Assembly: GCA_028711205.1 (NCBI GenBank)
Contig: JAQTSP010000083.1
Coordinates: 1-9,777, forward strand
Reading direction: 5' to 3'
Length of the DNA: 9,777 nucleotides
Origin: Eubacteriales bacterium
Lineage (GTDB): Bacteria > Bacillota > Clostridia > Christensenellales > SZUA-584
Below the pieces are notes generated by a model. It was not told where the DNA came from and did not search any database. It saw only the letters and a program-made list of their open reading frames with translations. Below, in pieces: positions 1 through 6,339 of this stretch. The stretch's first letter is position 1, and each line of letters starts with the position of its first letter. The position numbers and the translations under genes are program-made.

Positions 1-917
1 AGTATTTCCTGTACGTCCACGCCACCAAACAAAACAAGCTTGTCCCCAAATTTTTCTTTGATTTGTTTTAAGCCCATATCTTTTGCAAGTGGTTGTAAGG
101 GATTTAGTACATCCAAGCCTATTTCAATCAAATCTCCAATTATAGGTTGAATCGAACCACACGAATGATATGCAATTTTAATATTAGGATTCAAAATTTT
201 GAACTCATCATACATTTTTTTCATTCGAGGCTTAAAATTTTCTCTCCATAATTCAGGGGAAATAAGCAAACCTTGTTGCGTTCCAAAATCATCACCAGTC
301 CAAATCATATCGCAACCGAGTTTAATTAATTCCTTACCGCATGTTGTAGAAAACTCAAGAACACGGTCAAGCAAGACTTGTATATATTCTTCACCTATGG
401 CCATGTCGATAATGAATTTTTCTAATCCTACCAAACACCAAGATAATTCAAACAAACATGCTTCTAATTCGCCTATTATTCCATAATCATTTTTATGTTT
501 GTCAATATTCATTAGTGCTGAGTCATATCTTCCATCTGCAAGAGGGTCAGGAATATTATATTTATTGAGATCATCAATATTCATAACTTTACTTAAAGGT
601 CTGCTTATAATTTCGCCATAATATCCATGGGTTTCTATAATAAATCCCCATTCATCTATTTTTCTGTTACCTTCAATTTTCTTCGTAGAACAATTTTTAG
701 CCCTTCCTGCTCCTACAAGTACAGCATCATTACCCAGTTTTAGCAATATATCGGTATATGAAATCCTGTCCGCCATAAATGAATCTTCCGCTTTGTTGGA
801 TAGCCCAAATTTTTCAGCGAAAATATCTGCAACTTGCGGAGTGAATGTAGCAACTACAGGTATACGATCAGGTTTTTGGTTGTTTAATACAGCTAAAAAA
901 CGTTCTCTTGAATTCAC
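1..917 (-). CDS. URO-D family (corrinoid methyltransferase-like) protein, partial
   Basis: This gene runs off the left edge; 305 codons are visible and the C-terminus is missing. The start is GTG at 917-915, preceded by an AGGGGG ribosome site. The opening MNSRERFLAVLNNQKPDRIP is the classic N-terminus of the uroporphyrinogen decarboxylase (PF01208) superfamily. Near the C-terminal end are YHSCGSIQPIIGDL (His251, Cys253) and LFGGVDVQE. The H-x-C pair corresponds to zinc ligands in the MtaA/MtbA-type methylcobamide:CoM methyltransferase branch, so a corrinoid-dependent methyl transfer role is more likely than heme synthesis. That is an inference; the substrate is unknown. The third expected zinc ligand, a Cys near the C-terminus, would lie outside the window. 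Family members are usually about 340-370 residues. Codon use is AT-rich (many AAT, ATA, TTA), unlike the genes from 2038 onward, which suggests a different history. Confidence 0.9.
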   Translation of the reverse strand, partial: MNSRERFLAVLNNQKPDRIPVVATFTPQVADIFAEKFGLSNKAEDSFMADRISYTDILLKLGNDAVLVGAGRAKNCSTKKIEGNRKIDEWGFIIETHGYYGEIISRPLSKVMNIDDLNKYNIPDPLADGRYDSALMNIDKHKNDYGIIGELEACLFELSWCLVGLEKFIIDMAIGEEYIQVLLDRVLEFSTTCGKELIKLGCDMIWTGDDFGTQQGLLISPELWRENFKPRMKKMYDEFKILNPNIKIAYHSCGSIQPIIGDLIEIGLDVLNPLQPLAKDMGLKQIKEKFGDKLVLFGGVDVQEI

Positions 918-939
918 TTTTTTTCCCCCTATAAAAACA

Positions 940-979
940 ATGACGTTTACCAAACTCTAAAACTATGACGTTTACCAAA
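940..979 (-). repeat. Two 15-bp direct repeats in the URO-D leader
   Basis: The 15-mer ATGACGTTTACCAAA occurs exactly at 940-954 and again at 965-979, a period of 25 bp. On the coding (minus) strand each copy reads TTTGGTAAACGTCAT. Both lie between the predicted transcription start near 1013 and the GTG start at 917. The position and exact identity suggest a repeated regulator-binding box. The TAAACG core is loosely like LacI-family half-sites, but that is only a resemblance. Confidence 0.6.
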
Positions 980-995
980 TTCATCATGTGTTAGT

Positions 996-1007
996 TAAGT
1001 TAACTTA
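996..1007. promoter_or_regulatory. Palindromic candidate operator
   Basis: TAAGTTAACTTA is a perfect 12-bp palindrome, extendable to about 18 bp with two mismatches. It sits just downstream of the -10 box of the URO-D gene promoter, covering roughly +6 to +17, a usual place for a repressor operator. The cognate regulator is not in the window. Confidence 0.5.
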
Positions 1008-1019
1008 CTTGTTGAGAGT

Positions 1020-1048
1020 ATGATAATATATTTATGTTTTTTTGTCAA
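1020..1048 (-). promoter_or_regulatory. Sigma-A-type promoter of the URO-D family gene
   Basis: On the minus strand, TTGACA (1048-1043) is a perfect -35 box, followed by a 17-bp spacer and TATCAT (1025-1020) as the -10 box. Transcription would start near 1013, giving a leader of about 95 nt that contains the palindrome and the direct repeats. Confidence 0.65.
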
Positions 1049-1061
1049 TACCTTTTTTATA

Positions 1062-1190
1062 TCATCCCCCGCATCTGCTCCCATCAGCTGCTTCATTCAT
1101 CACCGCACTCGTCACATCCATATATATTCCCAGCGTGGTTAATATGTTTCCATGCCCTAAAAACTCCTGTCACATATTGAGGTAAATCAA
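1062..1190 (-). pseudogene. Tyrosine recombinase (phage integrase) C-terminal remnant
   Basis: The minus strand from about 1169 down to a TGA at 1064-1062 reads QEFLGHGNILTTLGIYMDVT, followed by SAVMNEAADG. This is the end of a tyrosine recombinase catalytic domain: the LGH stretch holds the second active-site histidine region, and the tyrosine of IYMDV is the position of the nucleophile. In the same frame a TGA lies immediately before the Gln (1172-1170), and no recognisable integrase sequence lies further upstream. Only about 36 residues survive of a protein normally near 300-400 residues. It marks a former prophage or integrative element next to the tRNA genes. Confidence 0.75.
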
Positions 1191-1213
1191 TTATCAACAA
1201 AATATTTTTAAAT

Positions 1214-1396
1214 CATGCTAAGATTAAACTCAAAGTGACTTATAGGCGTAGTAAAGAGGCTGAAATAATATCAGACCAGATTTCAGCTCTGAAGGCGGAT
1301 ATAAGCGAGCTCATTACCATAGAGCTTCATTAATAGATTGATGATGACGCATATAGTAGGGAATATTAGCGTAAATCAGAGAGATCAAGTTACTAG
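1214..1396 (+). pseudogene. Decayed coding remnant, possibly serine recombinase coiled coil
   Basis: One plus-strand frame reads KVTYRRSKEAEIISDQISAL, then KADISELITIELH, two stops, IDDDAYSREY, a stop, and RKSERSSY. It has no start codon and is interrupted by four stops, yet it keeps a charged, helix-like pattern. The second part resembles the pattern of charged helix, then IDDD-x-Y-x-x-Y, in the C-terminal coiled coil of large serine recombinases. I identify it only by that pattern, so the family is uncertain. The adjacent tyrosine recombinase remnant supports a mobile-element origin. Confidence 0.35.
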
Positions 1397-1702
1397 AATT
1401 TCCTATAATTAATAAGGTTTGTCAAAAAAATAGCCAATATCATTGTTGTGGCCTCGCAGTTATAAATCCCTTCTAATCCTCTCTCATACCCCCTCATATA
1501 ACGTGATTTAACGTCATCGGAGGGAAATCGGAGGGAAATTTGTGTTTTCCGATCATTTTGAGTACTTATTTTTCAGAAGTAATATGACGATTTCAGAAGA
1601 CCGAAAATAAAGAGCCCCGCCATCTATGTTTGATATCTTGGAGGTTGTGAAAATGATATTTAATGGTTCCCATATAGTTTGTAAAACCATTGTCAAAGCA
1701 GC
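1397..1702. other. AT-rich stretch with no recognisable gene
   Basis: No convincing coding frame is seen on either strand. It contains an 11-bp tandem duplication at 1517-1538. A GGAGG-preceded short frame starting near 1652 runs into the antisense of the tRNA-Met gene and is probably chance. The stretch is most simply read as decayed mobile-element DNA between the recombinase remnants and the tRNA operon. Confidence 0.5.
1517..1538. repeat. 11-bp perfect tandem repeat (two copies)
   Basis: TCGGAGGGAAA at 1517-1527 is immediately repeated at 1528-1538. Downstream TTTTCCGAT can pair with ATCGG plus A residues of the repeat, so a weak hairpin is possible. It may be a replication-slippage product or a recombinase arm-binding site left from the lost element. 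Confidence 0.6.
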
Positions 1703-1726
1703 AAAAAAGCCCTCTGTAAAGGGCTT
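1703..1726 (-). terminator. Intrinsic terminator of the tRNA operon
   Basis: On the minus strand AAGCCCT, a 6-nt loop and AGGGCTT form a 7-bp stem followed by a run of T. It begins 3 bases after the CCA end of the tRNA-Met gene. Confidence 0.85.
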
Positions 1727-1728
1727 AT

Positions 1729-1805
1729 TGGTAGCGGCGACTGGAGTCGAACCAGTGACCTATCGGGTATGAACCGATTGCTCTAGCCAGCTGAGCCACG
1801 CCGCC
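1729..1805 (-). tRNA. tRNA-Met (CAT), elongator
   Basis: A 77-nt cloverleaf with encoded CCA. The acceptor arm is GGCGGCG paired with CGCCGCT. The D arm is GCTCAGCTGGCTAGAGC, the anticodon stem is ATCGG/CCGAT with loop TTCATAC (anticodon CAT), and the T arm is ACTGG-TTCGACT-CCAGT. It closely resembles the Bacillus elongator tRNA-Met and lacks the initiator signature: the 1-72 position is a G-U pair, and there are no three consecutive G-C pairs next to the loop. A lysidine-modified tRNA-Ile2 also carries CAT, but the overall similarity favours Met. Confidence 0.93.
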
Positions 1806-1854
1806 ATGATAGGCGAAACGCCAGCCTTGTGGGCTGACGAATCACCGATAGGTG
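1806..1854 (-). other. Structured spacer between the two tRNAs
   Basis: The 49-nt spacer can form three small hairpins: GGCG/CGCC around 1812-1822, CAGCC/GGCTG at 1822-1836, and CACC/GGTG at 1843-1854. They may guide RNase processing of the dicistronic precursor. No gene is present. Confidence 0.4.
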
Positions 1855-1931
<77 letters not shown>

Positions 1932-1951
1932 TCGAAACGAACGCAAGAGTT

Positions 1952-1980
1952 ATTCTATATCAAATCCCCGGCATAGTCAA
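1952..1980 (-). promoter_or_regulatory. tRNA operon promoter
   Basis: On the minus strand TTGACT (1980-1975), a 17-bp spacer and TAGAAT (1957-1952) make a near-consensus sigma-A promoter. Its start would be near 1945, about 14 bases before the tRNA-fMet gene. This fits a strongly expressed stable-RNA gene. Confidence 0.8.
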
Positions 1981-2037
1981 CAGTTTTATCAAAAAACATT
2001 TACTGACATTCATATGTGTTTTTTGGCCGGCTCATAT

Positions 2038-2652
2038 TCACTCCGGGTAAAAATATACACATGCCGACTTGTATGGTTTTCTCTGATTCCAGACCTTCTC
2101 AAAAATAAGCTCGTGCGCTTTGGCGTATGTTGAGATCAAAACTGTGCGCTTTTCCGCATCATATCCCGTAACGGCCATCCAGTGCCATGTGAAGTCAACG
2201 AGCTCTTTCTCCGGGTTTTTCAGTATCAGCAATGCCGGCAAATATTTCTCGCCGATCACCTTTTTGATAAAACCCCACGCGACACCGGCGCTGAGCCCCG
2301 GCAATATCTTCTGCGCCTTCAAACGAACACCTTTACTTTTTGCATATGCTACTGTGCTTTTTGCGAAATGATCTTCGTCGGTAAGCCCAAAAAATCCCGG
2401 CCTGACGTATTTTCTGACATCCGCCATATGAGCGACAAATTCATCCTTTCGCGCCGGAAATCCGTACGGATACAGTGCCGCGCATCTCTCGGGGAATACC
2501 GCCGCCATATACATGGTCACAAGCGCGGCGGTCACAGGCCCGCACCCCGACATGGCGTACATCGTCTTTTTGAACCAGTGCTGATCCGCCCCGTAATGCC
2601 TGGCCTTTCCATCCAATATGCTGATCGCGTCCAAATCAATCGTTTTTCTCAT
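2038..2652 (-). CDS. C39-like papain-fold protein, cytoplasmic
   Basis: A 204-residue protein. I chose the ATG at 2652 because AAGGA lies about 6 bases upstream and an extended -10 promoter precedes it. An in-frame ATG at 2739 would add 29 residues that look non-coding and overlap that promoter. MSGCGPVTAALVTMYM carries the likely nucleophile Cys37 in a C-G-P context, and WHWMAVTGYD carries His157, in the order expected of peptidase C39-like (PF13529/C39_2) folds. The third residue, normally Asn or Asp, is not obvious: the following strand reads VLISTYAKA, somewhat like the S-x-W-G patterns of related papain-fold proteins. There is no signal peptide or membrane segment, so it should act inside the cell, perhaps as a peptidase or a bacteriocin-processing relative. 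It has no linked peptide precursor or ABC exporter; the EamA transporter upstream has its own promoter. The substrate is unknown. Confidence 0.8.
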   Translation of the reverse strand: MRKTIDLDAISILDGKARHYGADQHWFKKTMYAMSGCGPVTAALVTMYMAAVFPERCAALYPYGFPARKDEFVAHMADVRKYVRPGFFGLTDEDHFAKSTVAYAKSKGVRLKAQKILPGLSAGVAWGFIKKVIGEKYLPALLILKNPEKELVDFTWHWMAVTGYDAEKRTVLISTYAKAHELIFEKVWNQRKPYKSACVYFYPE

Positions 2653-2679
2653 ACAATTCCTTAAAATTATTACTATGTT

Positions 2680-2688
2680 ATTATAACA
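2680..2688 (-). promoter_or_regulatory. Extended -10 promoter of the C39-like gene
   Basis: TGTTATAAT on the minus strand combines a perfect TATAAT (2685-2680) with a TG dinucleotide one base upstream. The -35 region is weak, as is common for extended -10 promoters. It lies 28 bases before the chosen ATG. Confidence 0.55.
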
Positions 2689-2721
2689 TATATTGACGCG
2701 GCAATAAACATTCTCTTCCAT

Positions 2722-2768
2722 AAAAAGAACTGATATCAATCGTTTTTTCGGAAATATAAAAACAGTTC
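2722..2768 (-). terminator. Possible terminator of the EamA transporter gene
   Basis: On the minus strand GAACTG (2768-2763) pairs with CAGTTC (2732-2727), followed by TTTTT. The 30-nt loop contains a second GTTTTT/AAAAAC stem. The long loop makes it weaker than a classic terminator. Confidence 0.4.
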
Positions 2769-2800
2769 ATGCAAAATCCGATAATATTCTTCCAGCCATT

Positions 2801-3727
2801 TTATATCCGCGCGCTGTCCGCTCTGTTGACAATGATGATACCGGCCGCGACAAGGGCTGCGGCTACCAGCATTTCAATACCCATATGCTCTCCCGAAACA
2901 AAAATCACGGACAGTAGCGAACCGAACAGAGGCACCGCGAACTTGTACTGTTCGACTGCCGATGCCTTATGATATTTTAGCAGTACGAACCAGAGTGTAA
3001 ACGCCACCGCTGACAACGCCGCCGTATAAACGAGCAATATCGCGGAAACGGTGTTGAACGCGGGTATTTCGGGATTCCCGGCATAGCCGACGGCTATGAG
3101 CAGCACACCGCCGATCAACAGCTGCCACCCGTTTATCCTGATGACATCGACGCTGTGGGAATACTTTCTGATCAGCACGGTTGCCATCGCGATGAACGCC
3201 GCATGAAGTATGAGCAACCCCTCGCCGGCGAACGAGAACGAAAAACCTGTCCCGGCTATGATCGTTAAGTTGACCATCACCACACCGGCAAATCCGCACA
3301 GCAGGCCAAGCGCTTTTTTCCAGCTCAGCCTGTCGGATTTAAACGTAAAATGCGAGAACACCGCCACAAAAAACACGCTGACGGATGACAGTATCGACGC
3401 CTTGACGCCGGTCGTATAGCTGAGCCCGACATAATAAAATGCGTATGAGACAGATATCTGGAACACCGCCAGAACGGCTATCAGCGGCAGTTCGCTGCGC
3501 GCCGGTGTCAACCTGACTTTCTGCTTTATCTTCGCAAAAGCAAGCACGCCCAGCCCCGCGAGAGAAAACCTCAATCCCGCCAGCAGTATTTTCACAAACT
3601 CATTTGTGACAGCAAGCTCTGCGTAGGTGATCTTCAGGCTTGGAAAAGCGCTGCCCCAGAGAACACAGGCCAACAGCGCGGCGATGACCATGACCGGCTT
3701 TTTTTGAAATATGCTGTGCTTTCCCAT
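2801..3727 (-). CDS. DMT superfamily transporter (two EamA domains)
   Basis: A 308-residue integral membrane protein. I prefer the ATG at 3727 because AAAGGAG sits 5 bases upstream (3739-3733); the longer frame from 3760 would cover that ribosome site and the -10 box. It contains about ten hydrophobic segments in two repeated halves, as in drug/metabolite transporters with tandem EamA domains (PF00892), and family length is usually near 290-310. The first helix carries LACVLWGSAFPSLKITYAEL, typical of the amino-terminal EamA motif. The second half ends with EQYKFAVPLFGSLLSVIFVS and GE, the usual conserved stretch. EamA proteins export or import small metabolites such as amino acids or drugs in the cytoplasmic membrane; the substrate cannot be read here. 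The gene is divergent from the thioesterase gene at 3861. Confidence 0.93.
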   Translation of the reverse strand: MGKHSIFQKKPVMVIAALLACVLWGSAFPSLKITYAELAVTNEFVKILLAGLRFSLAGLGVLAFAKIKQKVRLTPARSELPLIAVLAVFQISVSYAFYYVGLSYTTGVKASILSSVSVFFVAVFSHFTFKSDRLSWKKALGLLCGFAGVVMVNLTIIAGTGFSFSFAGEGLLILHAAFIAMATVLIRKYSHSVDVIRINGWQLLIGGVLLIAVGYAGNPEIPAFNTVSAILLVYTAALSAVAFTLWFVLLKYHKASAVEQYKFAVPLFGSLLSVIFVSGEHMGIEMLVAAALVAAGIIIVNRADSARI

Positions 3728-3755
3728 ACCCGCTCCTTTCCGATGTCCGTTGCCT

Positions 3756-3784
3756 ATCATACCACATCACAAAACATAATTGAA
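3756..3784 (-). promoter_or_regulatory. Promoter of the EamA transporter gene
   Basis: On the minus strand TTCAAT (3784-3779), a 17-bp spacer ending in TGG, and TATGAT (3761-3756) form a promoter with an extended -10. It fits the ATG at 3727 and lies about 35 bp from the divergent promoter of the thioesterase gene. Confidence 0.5.
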
Positions 3785-3814
3785 CATGTTTGCCGTGATA
3801 TACGCGCAAAAATA

Positions 3815-3823
3815 TGGTATAAT
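3815..3823 (+). promoter_or_regulatory. Extended -10 promoter of the thioesterase gene
   Basis: TGGTATAAT has a perfect TATAAT (3818-3823) preceded by TG one base upstream. No good -35 box is found at 17 bp spacing. It lies 37 bases before the ATG at 3861. Confidence 0.55.
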
Positions 3824-3860
3824 ACCGCGTCATCATATCATTCGTATTTGGAGGAACACC

Positions 3861-4364
3861 ATGAAAAAGAAGATCGTGAATAAGCAGCCGAATTCGTCCG
3901 CGTGTTTTGTCTGTGGCCTTAAAAACGACAAAGGTTTAAAAGCGCGGTTTTTTGAGACGAAAGACAGAGAAGTCGTCGCGCTGTTTACACCGCACAGCCT
4001 GCATCAGAGCTATCCCGGCCGTCTGCACGGCGGCATCGCAGCCTGTATTTTGGACGAGACCATCGGCCGTGCGGTACAGGTCGGCGCGCCCGACGTATGG
4101 GGCGTGACCGTAGAGCTGACGCTGTCGTATAAAAAACCGCTCCCCTATGATGTCGAGTTAAAGGCCGTCGGCCGGATCACCAAGGATTTGAGGCTTCTTT
4201 TTGAGGGCGAGGGCGAGATATATACGCCGGACGGCGAGGTCGCTGTGACCGCAAAGGCCAGGTATGTCAAAATGACGATCGACAAAATATCACAGGATTT
4301 TGGCGGAGATGACTGGAAAGTGCATTTACATATAGACGACCCCGAAGAAATAAATATAATTTAA
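3861..4364 (+). CDS. PaaI-type hotdog thioesterase
   Basis: A 167-residue protein starting at ATG 3861, with GGAGG 6 bases upstream (3850-3854); the longer frame from 3780 would cover the promoter and that ribosome site. The N-terminal SSACFVCGLKNDKGLKARFF is the Cys-x-x-Cys-G opening seen in many PaaI/4HBT-family (PF03061) proteins. The central GRLHGGIAACILDETIGRAV is the conserved hotdog helix motif with the His-Gly-Gly and catalytic acid region. VTVELTLSYKKPLP and the strand LLFEGEGEIYTPDGEVAVTA complete the fold. Such enzymes hydrolyse acyl-CoA thioesters in the cytoplasm; the acyl substrate is not predictable. A C-terminal tail of roughly 25 acidic residues (DFGGDDWKVHLHIDDPEE) follows the domain. 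The NlpC/P60 gene lies 78 bp downstream on the same strand, with no terminator between them, so co-transcription is possible. Confidence 0.9.
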   Translation: MKKKIVNKQPNSSACFVCGLKNDKGLKARFFETKDREVVALFTPHSLHQSYPGRLHGGIAACILDETIGRAVQVGAPDVWGVTVELTLSYKKPLPYDVELKAVGRITKDLRLLFEGEGEIYTPDGEVAVTAKARYVKMTIDKISQDFGGDDWKVHLHIDDPEEINII

Positions 4365-4442
4365 CATGGCATACTGCCCCGATGCATATGATGTATTATA
4401 CAAGCAGTGTTGTCACGAATACGGCATGCATTGGGAAGTCAC

Positions 4443-5645
4443 ATGAAAATAGCGATCGTGACTGCGGGCAAGATCAGCGTCCGGCAAGGACGCGCACAGA
4501 CATATTTGAAGCTCGGCAGTTATAAAAAAAATGATATCATCACCGTACTCGACGAGGCGCTTGACGAGGATTACGCGAAAGTCCTCTGGCAGGAGGGATA
4601 TGCATACTCGGCCGGCGGAAAATACATCGCGTTTTTAGCCGCCGGGCCGCCGGACTTGTCGGGCAACGTGCCCAACGCGCTCGTGACGGCCAGCCGCATC
4701 AGCGTGAGGTGTGGCCGCGATATCAGCTATGCAAAGCTCGGCGCGTATGTAAACGGCGACAAGATCATCGTGCTTGATGAGGCGCTTGACGAAACGTACG
4801 CGAAAGTCCTCTGGCAGGAGGGTTACGCATACTCGGCCGGCGGAAAATATATTCGGTTCATCGACGGGCCGGCAGAAGCCAATGCCGTCGTGACCGCCAA
4901 CCGTATCAGCGTCAGGCTTGGGCGCGGCATCAGTTATGCAAAACTCGGCGAATTTAAAAAAGGCGATGCGGTCATCGTGCTTGACACGTCGCTTGGCTAC
5001 GAATACGTGCACGTGGTATTCGGCGATACCGAGGGGTATGCCTACTGCGACTTCGGGAACTATATCCGTATGCTGGATCAACCCATCACGGACGATGTGA
5101 AAAAAACGGTCGATATCGTCAAATCGTGCGTCGGCGGCAAATATATCTATGGCGCGCAGGGCACGCGGATCACCGAAAGCTATGTCAACCGGCAGCAGAA
5201 AAAATATCCGGAATATTTTACGAACGGCCGGTATGAGTATTTACTGGGTATCGGTAAAAGATGCGACATACTCGGCGTGTGGTCGTTCCCCGGCGACTAC
5301 GCCTGGGACTGCAGCGGGCTGTGGTGGTACAGCGCAAACAAAGCGGGCATCTACGGCAAAGATAAAGACACGACCGCGAACACATTTTACAACGACTACT
5401 GCGTACCCCTCAAAAAGAGCGATCTTGCCGCGGGCGATGCCGTATTTTATAAGAACAGCCAGGGGAAAATCACGCACATGGGCGTCGTCGGTGAGGGCGG
5501 CGCCGTGCACGAGGCCATGTCGGGATATGTGGGCGTCATCACAGGCAACAGCGTCGACGACAGAACGGCACCACGGATCGTCGGTACCGGCACGTATACA
5601 AAAGCGGCCTGGAACACCTTTGGCCGCCCGAAAATATTCGTATAA
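4443..5645 (+). CDS. NlpC/P60 peptidase with three SH3-like repeats
   Basis: A 400-residue protein. The ATG at 4443 has only a weak GGGAAG upstream. An in-frame GTG at 4407 adds 12 residues that are not signal-like, and a TGA at 4389 closes the frame above it. Three bacterial SH3-like domains of about 60 residues (near 6-65, 79-140 and 148-211) share the pattern ISVR-x-G-R-x-x-x-YxKLG and a GYAYSAGGKYI ending. The C-terminal domain (221-400) is NlpC/P60 (family C40): Cys290 in WDCSGLWWY, His345 in ITHMGVV and His356 in AVHEA match the usual Cys-His-His triad. An insert of about 45 residues separates YIYGAQG from the Cys motif, as in some clostridial and phage-like relatives. It would cleave gamma-D-Glu-diamino acid bonds of peptidoglycan, with SH3 domains binding the wall. 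No signal peptide is seen, so its route to the wall is unclear; phage-style lysis is one option. Confidence 0.9.
   Translation: MKIAIVTAGKISVRQGRAQTYLKLGSYKKNDIITVLDEALDEDYAKVLWQEGYAYSAGGKYIAFLAAGPPDLSGNVPNALVTASRISVRCGRDISYAKLGAYVNGDKIIVLDEALDETYAKVLWQEGYAYSAGGKYIRFIDGPAEANAVVTANRISVRLGRGISYAKLGEFKKGDAVIVLDTSLGYEYVHVVFGDTEGYAYCDFGNYIRMLDQPITDDVKKTVDIVKSCVGGKYIYGAQGTRITESYVNRQQKKYPEYFTNGRYEYLLGIGKRCDILGVWSFPGDYAWDCSGLWWYSANKAGIYGKDKDTTANTFYNDYCVPLKKSDLAAGDAVFYKNSQGKITHMGVVGEGGAVHEAMSGYVGVITGNSVDDRTAPRIVGTGTYTKAAWNTFGRPKIFV
4557..4850 (+). repeat. DNA-level duplicated segments of SH3 repeats 1 and 2
   Basis: The halves ending SH3 repeats 1 (about 4554-4625) and 2 (about 4770-4850) are nearly identical at the nucleotide level, including silent positions. 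Identical runs include GAGGCGCTTGACGA, a 26-base run from TACGCGAAAG to CAGGAGGG, and a 23-base run through CGGCCGGCGGAAAATA. Repeat 3 has diverged. This points to a recent internal duplication or gene conversion. Confidence 0.8.
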
Positions 5646-5693
5646 CCCGGCAAGTTGGTTTTTTCGTGCCACGCGAATACCCGCGCAAAAGCA

Positions 5694-6317
5694 TCACTTT
5701 TCCAGTATCGCACGTATCGGCACGCCGTCGCTGTCCTCAACTAGCATAAACATGGCCGTCATCTTATACACGCCCGTCGGGGCGTCCGAAAGGTTCAGGC
5801 CTTCGATGATGGGTATGCCCGCGCCAAGGAGTATACGGTGCGTTTCAAGTGCCTCGTTTTCGTATTTTTCGATCGACAGATAATCAATGCCTACCGCGCG
5901 TACGCCGATTTTTACAAGATGCGCGGCGGCGGCAGACGTCAAAGACACATAATCTTCATAGAACCTGTCTTCAAACATGCGCGGGCTGTTGGGCGTCTTA
6001 AACAGCACGATATCGCCTTTTTTTATATCAAGCGCCGCCACATCTTCCAGATCGATATCCTTTCCGGATAAAAACGCAAAAACCTTCGCTTTGCCGGTAA
6101 AATAATCGGCCGGCATCTCATCCGCCTTCTGTCCGCCCGCTATCATGTGATAAGGCGGATCGATATGCGTGCCGGCGTGCGATCCATAGCTGTAGTGTGT
6201 CACGTTTGCCAGATCGCCTTTTTTCATATCAAGCACAGGCGTCAGTGAGACGTCGGGGTCACCGGGAAAGCGCGCCATACCGCGCCTGAGCGGTACGGTG
6301 ATATCGATATAACTCAA
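5694..6317 (-). CDS. Cyclase/KynB-like metal-dependent hydrolase
   Basis: A 207-residue protein of the Cyclase family (PF04199, which includes bacterial kynurenine formamidase KynB). The start is TTG at 6317-6315, preceded by GTGGTGAT (6328-6321), which matches the end of the anti-Shine-Dalgarno complement; nearby ATG codons are out of frame. The hallmark H-x-GTH-x-D-x-P-x-H is present as SHAGTHIDPPYHM (His47, His51, Asp53, His57). His160 in LETHRILL and Glu172 in IIEGLNL fill the remaining metal-site positions of KynB. Length fits the family (about 200-220). No other kynurenine-pathway gene is nearby and the aromatic substrate residues cannot be judged, so the true substrate is unknown. It is convergent with the peptidase gene at 4443 and lies behind a terminator 68 bp downstream of the binding-protein gene. 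Confidence 0.9.
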   Translation of the reverse strand: MSYIDITVPLRRGMARFPGDPDVSLTPVLDMKKGDLANVTHYSYGSHAGTHIDPPYHMIAGGQKADEMPADYFTGKAKVFAFLSGKDIDLEDVAALDIKKGDIVLFKTPNSPRMFEDRFYEDYVSLTSAAAAHLVKIGVRAVGIDYLSIEKYENEALETHRILLGAGIPIIEGLNLSDAPTGVYKMTAMFMLVEDSDGVPIRAILEK

Positions 6318-6339
6318 AACATCACCACATTTCCGTTAG

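Noticed and set aside
199..486. Plus-strand open frame inside the URO-D gene
   Set aside because: It is the reverse strand of a clear family match and shows no domain of its own.
940..979. CRISPR-like repeat
   Set aside because: Only two 15-bp copies with a 10-bp gap and no cas genes; they fit regulatory boxes better.
1409..1435. Promoter with TTGACA at about 1430 (minus)
   Set aside because: No acceptable -10 box lies 16-18 bp away.
1728..1765. Possible att-site duplication of the tRNA-Met 3' end
   Set aside because: I looked for a second copy of the tRNA 3' end between 917 and 1728 and saw none, so integration at this tRNA cannot be shown.
1652..1770. Short plus-strand frame with GGAGG upstream
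   Set aside because: It runs into the antisense strand of tRNA-Met and its terminator, and has no recognisable domain.
5694..6317. Naming the cyclase-family gene kynB
   Set aside because: Metal ligands match, but no kynurenine-pathway neighbours are present and substrate residues cannot be confirmed.
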